Under the pieces are notes generated by a model that was not told where the DNA came from, did no database searches, and was given only the letters and a program-made list of their open reading frames with translations. A program made the position numbers and the translations under genes. Source: a virus. Taken from it: a stretch of DNA of 44,483 nucleotides. Location: positions 1 through 44,483 of IMG/VR virus record IMGVR_UViG_3300026274_000007, one strand, 5' to 3'. Shown piece by piece: positions 17,684 to 25,573 of the stretch. Every line of letters starts with the position of its first letter. The stretch's first letter is position 1.

Positions 17684-18715
17684 ATGAACGAAGGTAAGAT
17701 TGGCTTTTGCTGTAAGTGGATGAGCCCCACCGGTGATAAAAACGCCGAACTGCTCATGAACCACAAATCTACCACGATCGCATGTTTGTCCAGATTAAAC
17801 GACACGAAAATTATCTCAAAGCTACTAGACTTGGTACATCATAATTTAGATGTTACTAAGAACTTGGTAAGTTGGGTTGCGCAGCTACCCCTCAATCAAA
17901 GAATGCTACGTTTGGGATCTGAGCTATTGCCAGGTTATACTCACGAAGTTGCTCATTGGGCGTATCAAGAACCTATTATCCGCGAAGTCATGGAGACTAA
18001 GTTCGCAGAGATTGGCAATATTGCCAGAGCCTCCGGCGTTCGTATGTCGTTTCATCCAGGACAGTATTGTGTATTAAACTCAGTTAGTGAGATTACACAA
18101 ATGCGAGCGGTAGAAGAACTTGAATATCATGTTGAAATGATGCGCTTGATGGGCTTTACTACTGGATGGCATCCACACGGTGCTACGATTAATATCCACG
18201 TTGGTAGTAAAGCGGGTGGTGTAGAGCGGCTTATATCTGGGTTTAAGACACTCAGTAACGATGCGCAAAACTTACTCACTATCGAGAACGATGAAATCTG
18301 CTATGGTTTAACGGATGTTGAGCCAATTGCAGAACATATAGCATTGGTATTAGATATTCACCATGAATGGGTTTTTAGTGCAGGTCAGTATATTCAACCT
18401 GACGATAAGCGTATTCAATACGTAAAGGATAGCTGGAGAGGCACCAGGCCTCTTGGGCACTACTCTGTTACCTCAGAGAACATCCTTATAGGTCATGCTG
18501 AAGACGTACTGCCAGACTTCACCACCATGCGTGGTAGTGGCATGTCTTTGAGAGATATTCGTGGTCATAGCGATAGCTGCTGGAATCAAGCAGCGAACGA
18601 CTGGGCCTTATCACATACAAGTTGGATGGACATCGAGGTTGAAGCCAAACGCAAGAATCTCGCTTCAGCACAACTTATTGCTCGTGGAATACAAACAGGC
18701 ATATTAAAGAATTAA
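17684..18715 (+). CDS. uvsE: UV-damage endonuclease (UVDE/UvsE family)
   Basis: 343 residues from the ATG at 17684 (MNEGKIGFCCKW), which fits the usual start of the family; upstream in-frame starts at 17630 (TTG) and 17657 lie within the promoter. Family signatures of the TIM-barrel, Mn2+-dependent enzyme are present in order: RMSFHPGQY, a HPHG...INIHVGSKAGG strand, LTIENDE, LVLDIHHEW and GHSDSCWNQ, supplying the His, Asp and Glu metal ligands. The enzyme nicks DNA 5' of cyclobutane dimers, 6-4 photoproducts and some abasic sites, starting repair independent of UvrABC. It is in its own unit between two predicted promoters. It differs from T4, which uses DenV for this task. Confidence 0.92.
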   Translation: MNEGKIGFCCKWMSPTGDKNAELLMNHKSTTIACLSRLNDTKIISKLLDLVHHNLDVTKNLVSWVAQLPLNQRMLRLGSELLPGYTHEVAHWAYQEPIIREVMETKFAEIGNIARASGVRMSFHPGQYCVLNSVSEITQMRAVEELEYHVEMMRLMGFTTGWHPHGATINIHVGSKAGGVERLISGFKTLSNDAQNLLTIENDEICYGLTDVEPIAEHIALVLDIHHEWVFSAGQYIQPDDKRIQYVKDSWRGTRPLGHYSVTSENILIGHAEDVLPDFTTMRGSGMSLRDIRGHSDSCWNQAANDWALSHTSWMDIEVEAKRKNLASAQLIARGIQTGILKN

Positions 18716-18717
18716 TT

Positions 18718-18746
18718 TTGACACATTTTACCATCAACAATAAACT
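18718..18746 (+). promoter_or_regulatory. Strong sigma70-like promoter
   Basis: Perfect TTGACA (18718-18723), 17-base spacer, TAAACT (18741-18746), 36 bases before the ATG at 18783. It may also feed the polymerase gene by read-through. Confidence 0.7.
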
Positions 18747-18782
18747 ACACCGTACCATAACAATAAAAACAAAGGACTACAA

Positions 18783-19031
18783 ATGGACCTGACAGCAGAC
18801 AACAAAATCGCAGTGCGTGACCTTATCACGAAGGGCCTACAAATCCAAGAAGAGATTTCTGATCTCCGCGGTGGTTTGGGTGACCTTATCAAGAAAGTAG
18901 CAACAGACATTGGTTGTGAACCAAAGGTTCTGAAGCAAGCTCTCCGAGTTGCCAAGAAGGGCAACCTCTCTGAAGTACAAGAAGATACCGAGAACCTCGA
19001 AGAAGTTCTGCGTATCGCTGGCCGCGCATAA
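18783..19031 (+). CDS. Small helical DNA-binding protein, DsbA-like
   Basis: 82 residues, almost entirely helical and charged. The pattern LITKGLQIQEEISDLRGGLGDLIKKVATDIG, then a L-x-x-A-L-R-V-A-K-K segment and a final LEEVLRIAGRA, recalls T4 DsbA, a double-stranded DNA-binding protein that affects late transcription; length (T4 DsbA is 89) agrees. Similarity is by pattern only. It has its own strong early promoter and is followed by a hairpin, so it is an abundant early product in all likelihood. Alternative: another small nucleoid-like phage protein. Confidence 0.5.
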   Translation: MDLTADNKIAVRDLITKGLQIQEEISDLRGGLGDLIKKVATDIGCEPKVLKQALRVAKKGNLSEVQEDTENLEEVLRIAGRA

Positions 19032-19049
19032 GCAACACACCACTAGAAA

Positions 19050-19057
19050 AATAAATA
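19050..19057 (+). promoter_or_regulatory. T4-type late promoter AATAAATA
   Basis: A late octamer variant 37 bases before the TTG start at 19095, touching the hairpin at 19058. Confidence 0.55.
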
Positions 19058-19080
19058 CGAGCCCCGAAATTCGGGGCTCG
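19058..19080 (+). terminator. GC-rich hairpin
   Basis: CGAGCCCCGAA (19058-19068), one central base, TTCGGGGCTCG (19070-19080), followed by TTCTT. It may end the DsbA-like transcript and, from the late promoter, form a 5' cap hairpin. Confidence 0.6.
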
Positions 19081-19094
19081 TTCTTGGAGACATT

Positions 19095-19415
19095 TTGTTC
19101 AAAGGTATCATTAACAATTGGATCAAGGACTTCAAAGATAACCCAGTAGTGTTCTGGCTTGAACTTGTTGGTATCATGGGTGGTATGATTGCCGCCGGCA
19201 CCATTGCTTTTACTGTTCCTACCGTACCATTCTTTTTTGTGTACACCACATATATTATTGGTAGTTCATGCTTAATTATCGCAAGCTTTTTGCGTAATAA
19301 TGGCTTCTGGGTTATACTCAACTTCTTCTTTGTTAGCATTGACATTATGGGTATTTGCCATCTCTTAGATAACAAGTTCCATGTCATTGCTGCAATAGAA
19401 GCTTTCCTGAGGTAA
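19095..19415 (+). CDS. Small three-helix membrane protein, unknown
   Basis: 106 residues, starting at TTG 19095 five bases after GGAG (19086-19089); the next ATG (about 19176) would delete the first membrane helix, so the TTG start is preferred. Three hydrophobic segments are visible, at about residues 17-40 (FWLELVGIMGGMIAAGTIAF), 45-65 (PFFFVYTTYIIGSSCLIIA) and 70-92 (FWVILNFFFVSIDIMGI), with short polar loops. The size and three-helix layout would allow a small transporter half or a membrane anchor, but I cannot name a family. It sits 4 bases before DNA polymerase and may be co-translated with it. Confidence 0.65.
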   Translation: MFKGIINNWIKDFKDNPVVFWLELVGIMGGMIAAGTIAFTVPTVPFFFVYTTYIIGSSCLIIASFLRNNGFWVILNFFFVSIDIMGICHLLDNKFHVIAAIEAFLR

Positions 19416-19419
19416 TCTA

Positions 19420-22395
19420 ATGGCATACGTTGACGCCAGATATAATAAAGATCACGATGAGATTAATGTAGTAGAACGTAACGCTGACGGCGAACGTATC
19501 TACAAAACTTATCCAGCGAATTACATTTTTTACTACCCAGATCCACGGGGTAGGTATAAGAGTATTTTTGGTGATGTATGCCAGAAATTCTCGTCTTCTT
19601 CGAACAAAGCATTCATGCGTGAGAAAATGCTTGTTCAGAGAAGTAAGCGTTTGTTTGAAAGCGATATTAACCCAGTATTCCGGTGTTTGGAAGAAACATA
19701 TCGCCATGTTGAAGCGCCAGCATTGAACTTGTGCTTCTTCGACATTGAGGTCGCGTTCGATACTAAACGTGGTTTTGCACCGACTGACGACCCATTCAAT
19801 GAAGTAACGGCAATTTCATGCCACCTCAGCCATATCAATAAAATGATTACGCTGGTGTTATGTCCGCCGTCTTTGACACTTGAGCAAGCTGAAGTAATTT
19901 CGAATAAGTTTGAAGATACTTTCTTGTTCGATAACGAAGCAGACCTGTTGAAGACGTTCTTGGAAGTTATTGAAGACTCAGATGTTCTATCAGGTTGGAA
20001 CTCAACTGGCTTCGATATTCCATATTTGGTTAATCGTATTATCCGCATTCTTGGTAAAGACTTTTGCCGTAAGTTTTGCTTATGGAACGAGATGCCAAAG
20101 AAGCGAAAATACATCAAGTTTAAGAAAGAATCAACCACATACGATCTGGTAGGTCGTGTGCATTTGGACTATCTGGAACTGTATCAGAAACATAACCCAC
20201 AGCAGTTGCACTCATACCGTCTTGACTTTGTTGGTGAGATTGAAGTTGGTGAGAACAAAACTGCATATGAGGGAACACTTGATGACTTGTATAAGAAGGA
20301 CTTCCAGAAGTTCATTGAATACAATCGTCAAGATACGATGTTGTTGGTAAAGATTGACGCGAAGAAGAAATTCATCGAACTGGCAAATCAGATTGCGCAC
20401 ACGAATACAGTGTTGTTGAAAACAACCATGGGTTCAGTAGCACTGATTGAGCAAGCTATTGTCAATGAAGCACATGACTTGGGGATGGTTATTCCCGATC
20501 GCAAACGTGAAGAAGTGATTGAATCTGATGATGACGATGACTTACTTGACGATGAAGACGAAGAAGACGTAAAGAACACGGCAGTTGGTGCATATGTGGC
20601 AAAGCCAAAGACTGGTCTTCAAGACGAGATTGGATGTTGCGACATTAACTCCCTGTATCCATCTGCTTTGCGAGCTTTGAACATGAGTCCAGAGACGTTG
20701 ATTGGTCACATCAGACCAGAACGTACTGAAGCCATGATTGCGCAACGAATTGCTGATGGTGTTCCCAAGTCTGAATTGTGGGAAGGCGTATTTTGTACAC
20801 TTGAGTTTGATGACATTATCGAACGCAACAAGAACGCAGTCATTGTTGACTTTGAAGATGGATCATCACGCCAGTTCCGTGCTGATGAATTGAACGACTA
20901 CATCTTCCATGAAAATCGTCCTCTGTGCATCACAGCTAACGGTACGATCTTCCGCACTGACATTCCAGGGGTTATTCCTAGCTTGTTGGCACGTTGGTAT
21001 TCACAGCGTAAAGAAATGCAAGCCCGTGAGAAGACATATGGTCATGCACTTGATGCTGGTGCAACACTGACTAAGGTGTTGGGTGATGCTGCTCCTGCGT
21101 TTATTGCTGAGTTGGAACTTGCATTGCCAAATGCAAAGAAAACAGATGCCGATGTTGGTAAGTTCATGAAAGCACTGTATTCTAAGAATGCAGAGTTGGT
21201 TGCTGACTATATGGTCACATTGAACTTTAGACTTGCAGACGGCAATATATACGCAGTAGATAAAGTTGATGCGAAGTATTGGAACTCGTTCTGGAATCAA
21301 CGACAACAAGCACGTAAGATTTTGCTTAACTCGTTGTATGGCGCGTTGTTGAACGAATCAATGAAGTTTTACGATAAGCGTATTGGTCAATCAGTTACTT
21401 TGACTGGTCGAAGCATTGCACGTCACATGAATAGTAAAATCAATGAGATTATTACTGGCACGTATGACTATAAGGGCGAAGCTATTATCTATGCTGATAC
21501 TGACTCTTCATATTTCTCAGCAAAGGCGGTATGGCAGAAAGATCCCACATATGCAGATTTTGAATTCACGCGTGAAAACATTATTATGTTGTATGACGGG
21601 ATTGGCGATGCAGTAAATGAGAGCTTCCCGGAGTTTATGAATCGTAGCTTTAATACTGGTCTTGAGCGTGGAGCAATTATTGCTGCCGGTCGAGAACTGG
21701 TGGCAAGCAAGGGTTTGTTTATTAAGAAAAAGAAGTATGCGGTTCTGATGTATGACAAGGAAGGCGAGCGTTATGATATTAACGGTAAGCCTGGCAAGTT
21801 GAAGGTTATGGGTCTTGACCTTAAACGTTCAGATACGCCACAGTTCATGCAGGACTTCTTGGAAGAAGTGTTGTTGGGCCTGCTTACTGGATCAACACAG
21901 GAACAAATCTTCGACAAGATTCGAGAGTTCCGTCGACTGTTCCGTGACCGTCCAGGTTGGGAGAAGGGAACACCAAAGCGTGTTAATGGCTTGACTGACT
22001 ATACCGATCGAGAAGAGCAAGCTGCAGATGTAAGCGGTGACTTCAGGAAGATGAAGTCACACACTAAGAGCAAAGTTAATATGCCAGGTCAGGCTCGAGC
22101 AGGTCTTAATTGGAACAAGTTGTGTAAGATGCATCACGATATGTTCTCAATGAAGATTACAGATGGTGCTAAAACTATCGTTTGTAAATTGAAGCCTAAT
22201 CCACTCGGGATGACTTCAATCGCAATTCCAGTAGATGAACCAAATATTCCTCAATGGTTTAAAGAATTGCCGTTTGATCATTCTCTGATGGAAGAAACAA
22301 TCATTGACATGAAATTGCAAAACTTGTTAGGTGTTCTTAATTGGGACTTATCACAAGCGAACGATGACGTGTCGAACGACCTATTCAGCTGGTAA
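19420..22395 (+). CDS. 43: Family B DNA polymerase with 3'-5' exonuclease (gp43-like)
   Basis: 991 residues, longer than T4 gp43 (898). Exonuclease motifs: FFDIEVA (D108, E110), SGWNSTGFD (N194, D199), YNRQDT (D305). Polymerase motifs: A, DINSLYPS (D408); B, K633-x3-N637-x2-Y640-G; C, YADTDS (D693, D695); then KKKYAV. An acidic Asp/Glu run (residues ~367-385, DDDDDLLDDEDEEDV) lies between the exonuclease and palm domains and is an unusual insertion. The C-terminus NDLFSW resembles the hydrophobic tail with which gp43-type polymerases bind the sliding clamp, encoded next door. It replicates the phage genome. GAGG lies just upstream of the ATG. Coding sequence is intact, with no intron or intein, though T4-like polymerases sometimes have them. 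Confidence 0.97.
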   Translation: MAYVDARYNKDHDEINVVERNADGERIYKTYPANYIFYYPDPRGRYKSIFGDVCQKFSSSSNKAFMREKMLVQRSKRLFESDINPVFRCLEETYRHVEAPALNLCFFDIEVAFDTKRGFAPTDDPFNEVTAISCHLSHINKMITLVLCPPSLTLEQAEVISNKFEDTFLFDNEADLLKTFLEVIEDSDVLSGWNSTGFDIPYLVNRIIRILGKDFCRKFCLWNEMPKKRKYIKFKKESTTYDLVGRVHLDYLELYQKHNPQQLHSYRLDFVGEIEVGENKTAYEGTLDDLYKKDFQKFIEYNRQDTMLLVKIDAKKKFIELANQIAHTNTVLLKTTMGSVALIEQAIVNEAHDLGMVIPDRKREEVIESDDDDDLLDDEDEEDVKNTAVGAYVAKPKTGLQDEIGCCDINSLYPSALRALNMSPETLIGHIRPERTEAMIAQRIADGVPKSELWEGVFCTLEFDDIIERNKNAVIVDFEDGSSRQFRADELNDYIFHENRPLCITANGTIFRTDIPGVIPSLLARWYSQRKEMQAREKTYGHALDAGATLTKVLGDAAPAFIAELELALPNAKKTDADVGKFMKALYSKNAELVADYMVTLNFRLADGNIYAVDKVDAKYWNSFWNQRQQARKILLNSLYGALLNESMKFYDKRIGQSVTLTGRSIARHMNSKINEIITGTYDYKGEAIIYADTDSSYFSAKAVWQKDPTYADFEFTRENIIMLYDGIGDAVNESFPEFMNRSFNTGLERGAIIAAGRELVASKGLFIKKKKYAVLMYDKEGERYDINGKPGKLKVMGLDLKRSDTPQFMQDFLEEVLLGLLTGSTQEQIFDKIREFRRLFRDRPGWEKGTPKRVNGLTDYTDREEQAADVSGDFRKMKSHTKSKVNMPGQARAGLNWNKLCKMHHDMFSMKITDGAKTIVCKLKPNPLGMTSIAIPVDEPNIPQWFKELPFDHSLMEETIIDMKLQNLLGVLNWDLSQANDDVSNDLFSW

Positions 22396-22405
22396 TTGGT
22401 AAATG

Positions 22406-22427
22406 GAGTGGCATTAATTTGCCACTC
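22406..22427 (+). terminator. Hairpin terminator after DNA polymerase
   Basis: GAGTGGCA (22406-22413), loop TTAATT, TGCCACTC (22420-22427), followed by TTAAAATAA. It lies just after the polymerase stop and before the clamp promoter. Confidence 0.65.
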
Positions 22428-22449
22428 TTAAAATAATTAGAAAACATTT

Positions 22450-22477
22450 TTGAACAAATACTGGCAAGCGGTATAAT
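22450..22477 (+). promoter_or_regulatory. sigma70-like promoter for the sliding clamp
   Basis: TTGAAC (22450-22455), 16-base spacer containing ACTGGCAAGC, and a perfect TATAAT (22472-22477). The ATG is at 22508 behind CGGAGA. Confidence 0.75.
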
Positions 22478-22507
22478 ACAAGAATACTAACGGAGACACT
22501 CCAACAA

Positions 22508-23260
22508 ATGAGCACAACAAATACTAAAAATGTAATCGCCGATATCGTTAAGAAGATTGGTGGTTTGGGCTTCGTCGAAACACTGCGCGTAACTGGCACT
22601 GCTGACGAAACAAAGATTGAAGCAATTGATAATGACAAGACTGTTATTATCAAGGCAAAGACAAAAGAAGCACTGACTGATCTGCAAGGCGAGTTTGGCG
22701 TTGCCAATCTACAATTGCTGGGTGGTCTACTGAGCTTCGCAAGCTACAAGACAGATGACGCAACATTCAACGTAAAGCTGCGTGATGTAAATGGTAAGCA
22801 AGTTCCAGAAGAATTCGAGTTCCGTGACGCGAACAAGCTGGGTGCAAACTTCCGCCTCATGAACGCAAACTTGGTTCCAGAACAACCACTCGTTGCTGAC
22901 ATTACATGGGACGTGACCTTTGTGCCATCAAAGGCAAAGATTCAAGAATTCTCAAGCCTGGCCGGTCTGTACTCACAGTTCGATCAGTACTTCGCAGTGA
23001 AGACCAAGGATGGTAATTTGGTATTCGCAATTGGTGAAGAAGGTTCAGCTACCCACCGCGCAAGCTTGGTATTTGAAGAAGATATCAAGGGCGAATTGAA
23101 GGGTGAATTGCTGTGGCCAATCAGCCAGTTCCTGTCAATTCTGAAGAGCGCTGATGGTCATGACTACACAGTCGGTATCACAAGCAAGGGTGCTTTGCTT
23201 GTTCGCGTAAATACCGAATTTGCAACTTTCGACTTTATTCTTCCTGCACGTCGTCGTTGA
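22508..23260 (+). CDS. 45: Sliding clamp (gp45-like)
   Basis: 250 residues; T4 gp45 has 228. The protein shows the processivity-fold pattern of alternating strands and helices, with recognisable gp45-type segments: a start helix (VIADIVKKIGGLGF), LLGGLLSFASY, ITWDVTFVPSKAKIQEFSSLAG, and FAIGEEGSATHRASLVF, ending TFDFILPARRR. As a trimer around DNA it tethers the polymerase and, in T4, also activates late promoters with gp33/gp55, which fits the many TATAAATA sites here. Its own strong promoter with perfect TATAAT suits a high-copy protein. No clamp-loader genes (44/62) are in the window, unlike T4 where they lie between 43 and 45. Confidence 0.92.
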   Translation: MSTTNTKNVIADIVKKIGGLGFVETLRVTGTADETKIEAIDNDKTVIIKAKTKEALTDLQGEFGVANLQLLGGLLSFASYKTDDATFNVKLRDVNGKQVPEEFEFRDANKLGANFRLMNANLVPEQPLVADITWDVTFVPSKAKIQEFSSLAGLYSQFDQYFAVKTKDGNLVFAIGEEGSATHRASLVFEEDIKGELKGELLWPISQFLSILKSADGHDYTVGITSKGALLVRVNTEFATFDFILPARRR

Positions 23261-23267
23261 TTTGTAA

Positions 23268-23299
23268 TAGAATAAGCCATACACATATGGCTTATTCTA
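23268..23299 (+). terminator. 13-bp hairpin after the clamp gene
   Basis: TAGAATAAGCCAT (23268-23280), loop ACACAT, ATGGCTTATTCTA (23287-23299). There is no T-run. It covers the first possible start codon (23287) of the next gene. Confidence 0.6.
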
Positions 23300-23304
23300 C
23301 TGAT

Positions 23305-23688
23305 ATGATACAACTCAAAACCGAAAACTATGGACTGATTGACATCAGTCAAGAGAATGCATTAGATCTCACTACCCAAGCTATGGCTGGTGACGGTGAA
23401 CCAGTTGATGCTGGTTGGTACTGTACCTCTATTGATGCGGAACAAGTATCAAAGTACAAGCACTTTTTTATCATTAGTGATGCTCAATTCAGTGCGTTAA
23501 TTGCTGATGAGGCATCATCCGACATGTATATGAATTTGTATGAACAAGCAACTGGTCCGATAACCTCTTGGCCTGTTTATAGAATTGATCAAGCAAGCTT
23601 CATGTCAGTAGCGATACCAAAAATGCATTATCTTTATGCACTATCTGATGACCTTAGTTTGATTCAACTCAAGTTGATGGTACCATAA
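23305..23688 (+). CDS. Unknown phage protein, possible FKL-family relative
   Basis: 127 residues from ATG 23305; in-frame alternatives are ATG 23287 (inside the hairpin) and TTG 23257 (inside the clamp gene). No clear ribosome site is seen for any of them. The protein is acidic with YGLIDISQENALDLTTQAM and GWYCTSIDAEQVSKYKHFFII. Its last residues, SDDLSLIQLKLMVP, resemble the closing motif of the array proteins (acidic pair, hydrophobic, K-L) but lack the Phe and Trp, so relation is uncertain. Function unknown; transcript ends at two following hairpins. Confidence 0.6.
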   Translation: MIQLKTENYGLIDISQENALDLTTQAMAGDGEPVDAGWYCTSIDAEQVSKYKHFFIISDAQFSALIADEASSDMYMNLYEQATGPITSWPVYRIDQASFMSVAIPKMHYLYALSDDLSLIQLKLMVP

Positions 23689-23697
23689 CGTAGTAGA

Positions 23698-23714
23698 AGA
23701 CGCACCAAGCGTCT
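23698..23714 (+). terminator. Short hairpin
   Basis: AGACGC (23698-23703), loop ACCAA, GCGTCT (23709-23714), 10 bases after the stop at 23688, followed by GGTTGTT. Confidence 0.5.
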
Positions 23715-23741
23715 GGTTGTTATCACTGTACTCGCAGTCAA

Positions 23742-23765
23742 GATGGTCTCCGCAAGGGGACCATC
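23742..23765 (+). terminator. Hairpin terminator with GCAA tetraloop
   Basis: GATGGTCTCC (23742-23751), GCAA loop, GGGGACCATC (23756-23765), one G-T pair, followed by ATTGTTTTGG. Second of two tandem terminators between transcription units. Confidence 0.7.
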
Positions 23766-23818
23766 ATTGTTTTGGTGACGCCATGGTGGTGTTTATGCTT
23801 GCTATACAAAATAAAATA

Positions 23819-23846
23819 TTGTTGCCAGTTTAGCCGCATGTATAAT
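23819..23846 (+). promoter_or_regulatory. sigma70-like promoter for the glycosylase operon
   Basis: TTGTTG (23819-23824), 16-base spacer with TTGCCAG, perfect TATAAT (23841-23846), 22 bases before the ATG at 23869. The -35 is weak. Confidence 0.55.
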
Positions 23847-23868
23847 ATGGCAACTAGCGAGAGTAACC

Positions 23869-24438
23869 ATGAACTTCCTTATTGATCCCACTGACGTAAC
23901 CAATTTCAAACGCACTGATGGTGAACTACAATTATTCTTTTTGTTTTGCCAAACGGTAGCAGGTAAGACAGCCAAAGTTCAAGCACGATTCCTTAATGCT
24001 TTTCTTCTCCGTGGTAAAGGTGATACTCCGTTCGAGATCATCAAGGATATGGTTGATCGTGGAGTGCTGCTTGACGAATTAAAGACTAGTAGTCTTGGGC
24101 AGTTTAATCGACTAGCTGCCGGTTTTGAACAGTGTTTGACATTGGATTTGCGCAATGCCACCCTGGAACAGCTAATGGATGTAAAGGGGGTGGGTAATAA
24201 GACTGCACGATTCTTCCTCCTCCATTCACGCCCAGATCAGCATATTGCGGTGCTTGATGTTCATATTCTCAAGTACTTGCGTTCGCAGGGCATCGATGCC
24301 CCTAAGCAAACACCTAGTGGTAAGAAGTATTTGGAACTTGAGACCAAGTTCCTTGGTCTTGCCAAGAAAAGCAAAATGTCAGCAGCAGACTTTGATCTGA
24401 TGCTTTGGACTCAATACAGTACAAAGGAAACAGCATGA
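23869..24438 (+). CDS. HhH-GPD DNA glycosylase/AP lyase, Ogg2-like
   Basis: 189 residues, an all-helical protein. Residues 103-119 (MDVKGVGNKTARFFLLH) form a helix-hairpin-helix with Lys at 111, and AVLDVHILKYL follows with Asp at 130. This Lys then Asp arrangement is that of the Ogg2/archaeal 8-oxoguanine glycosylase branch of the HhH-GPD superfamily, where Lys attacks the sugar and Asp activates it. No 4Fe-4S cysteine cluster of the Nth/MutY type is present. Predicted role: excision of oxidised (or otherwise altered) purines from DNA. First gene of an operon reaching to 27746; the next gene starts in its stop (ATGA). Specificity for 8-oxoguanine is inferred only. Confidence 0.75.
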   Translation: MNFLIDPTDVTNFKRTDGELQLFFLFCQTVAGKTAKVQARFLNAFLLRGKGDTPFEIIKDMVDRGVLLDELKTSSLGQFNRLAAGFEQCLTLDLRNATLEQLMDVKGVGNKTARFFLLHSRPDQHIAVLDVHILKYLRSQGIDAPKQTPSGKKYLELETKFLGLAKKSKMSAADFDLMLWTQYSTKETA

Positions 24439-24629
24439 ACCACTTCGAAACATCCAACACACCTCAAGATTTACACGATGCATGGTTGCAAGCCTGCATT
24501 GAAATGCAGCTTGGCATCACGGAAGATTCAATCCCCACGGTACAGCAACTAGAAGAAATGGATCGTCTCTGGGCTGAAATTGATGAAAGCGGCACGTATG
24601 ACTTCACCTGTTTAACCACAGAACAATAA
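24435..24629 (+). CDS. Small acidic protein, unknown
   Basis: 64 residues starting at ATG 24435, which overlaps the glycosylase stop by four bases (ATGA). It is acidic and helical (LHDAWLQACIEMQLGI; QQLEEMDRLWAEIDE), with no recognisable domain. It ends in TAATG shared with the next start, so translation is coupled on both sides. Confidence 0.65.
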   Translation: MNHFETSNTPQDLHDAWLQACIEMQLGITEDSIPTVQQLEEMDRLWAEIDESGTYDFTCLTTEQ

Positions 24630-25051
24630 TGTTTCTACTGCAACCCAAAATTACCCATCGCTTCCGAGTGAAGTTTGATGTAAAAGGCTTCAACGTATCG
24701 GCTAACTGTAACATCCTAACAAGCAATTTATTGTCGGTTGGTACCTTGCCACATGCATACGAACAGGCGCTAGCGCCTTCTACCGTATTGACTTTCACTG
24801 ATGATCAGCAAAATCGGGTGTATGAAGCGATTGCTGTGGTAAGCCGTGGAGTCGAATACGCAGGTAAGGATAGCCTCAGTATCGTGATTGAAAATCTGGG
24901 TTCCAATAACGGTAAGGAAATCGTTACTGGTTCCATCACGCTAGTCAATCCCCGCTTCAAACAGTTGACGCATTCTGGTTATGATTATGCCGTAAATAAT
25001 TCTTGCAAAATCTTATTGAATGTTAGTTATAAGTCATTGAGTATCAAATGA
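24629..25051 (+). CDS. Putative tail-tube-fold protein, first of a related pair
   Basis: 140 residues. The segment from residue ~52 (TVLTFTDDQQNRVYEA) through LSIVIEN, TGSITLVNPRFKQL and a last strand ILLNVSYKSL lines up with the following gene product. The plan (F-x-D-D, r-V-Y-x-A, strand, hydrophobic NP strand, S-x-x-D-Y, final strand) resembles T4 gp19-type tail tube proteins and their baseplate relatives gp48/gp54, but it is short. Its position among repair and nucleotide genes rather than tail genes is unexpected. Coupled to its neighbours by 1- and 4-base overlaps. Fold guess moderate, role unknown. Confidence 0.5.
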   Translation: MFLLQPKITHRFRVKFDVKGFNVSANCNILTSNLLSVGTLPHAYEQALAPSTVLTFTDDQQNRVYEAIAVVSRGVEYAGKDSLSIVIENLGSNNGKEIVTGSITLVNPRFKQLTHSGYDYAVNNSCKILLNVSYKSLSIK

Positions 25052-25563
25052 GTAATAATCCGATTGTCAATCCAATACTTGCACAGATTGGCGCAAAACA
25101 ATCAGCCAATAAAACTAATACGACTGTAAGCAAGACTGCAAAGCAAATAGAGATCAAACAAAAATCGGATACCAAAGTAACGTTCAAAACGATTATAGGT
25201 ATTTTGGGCGATACTAGCACAGCGTTGACTAATCATTTGTTGACTGTATCTGAGTTGCAAGATAGTTCTAGTTTGACTGCGTTTGGTCTTAACGATGTTT
25301 CCATTGTTACTTTTGTATTTGCTGATGATGTTGAAGATAAAGTATATGACGGATTACAGATATTAAAGAATAGTCCACATGGTGAACTTGAGATTGACAT
25401 CACATATTTCCATAAGGATTCTACTGTTCCGATTCGAAGATTGAGATTGGTTAATCCAAAGATTAGTGCAATCAAGCTCAGCAAGTTAGAATATAGTACA
25501 TCGGGTAAAGACGCATTGATCATCAAGGCTGAAGTTACTCATACAGGCTTTACCAAAATATAA
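25048..25563 (+). CDS. Putative tail-tube-fold protein, second of a related pair
   Basis: 171 residues, start overlapping the previous stop (ATGA). The first ~45 residues are a Lys/Thr/Asn-rich, probably flexible leader (NPILAQIGAKQSANKTN...). The rest aligns with the preceding protein: VTFVFADDVEDKVYDGLQIL, LEIDITY, IRRLRLVNPKISAIKLSKLEY, and a closing strand IIKAEVTHTGF. The pair therefore arose by duplication. This pattern is typical of the tail tube (gp19-like) fold, hence the guess that both are tube or tube-end components. No signal or membrane segment. Confidence 0.5.
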   Translation: MSNNPIVNPILAQIGAKQSANKTNTTVSKTAKQIEIKQKSDTKVTFKTIIGILGDTSTALTNHLLTVSELQDSSSLTAFGLNDVSIVTFVFADDVEDKVYDGLQILKNSPHGELEIDITYFHKDSTVPIRRLRLVNPKISAIKLSKLEYSTSGKDALIIKAEVTHTGFTKI

Positions 25564-25573
25564 AAACAATAAA

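Noticed and set aside
19420-22395. Intron or intein in DNA polymerase
   Set aside because: All polymerase and exonuclease motifs are in one uninterrupted frame. The extra length is explained by an acidic insert and longer loops.
23257-23304. Start at TTG 23257 or ATG 23287 for the gene after the clamp
   Set aside because: The first lies in the clamp coding end and the second in a 13-bp hairpin; ATG 23305 is preferred, though no start has a good ribosome site.
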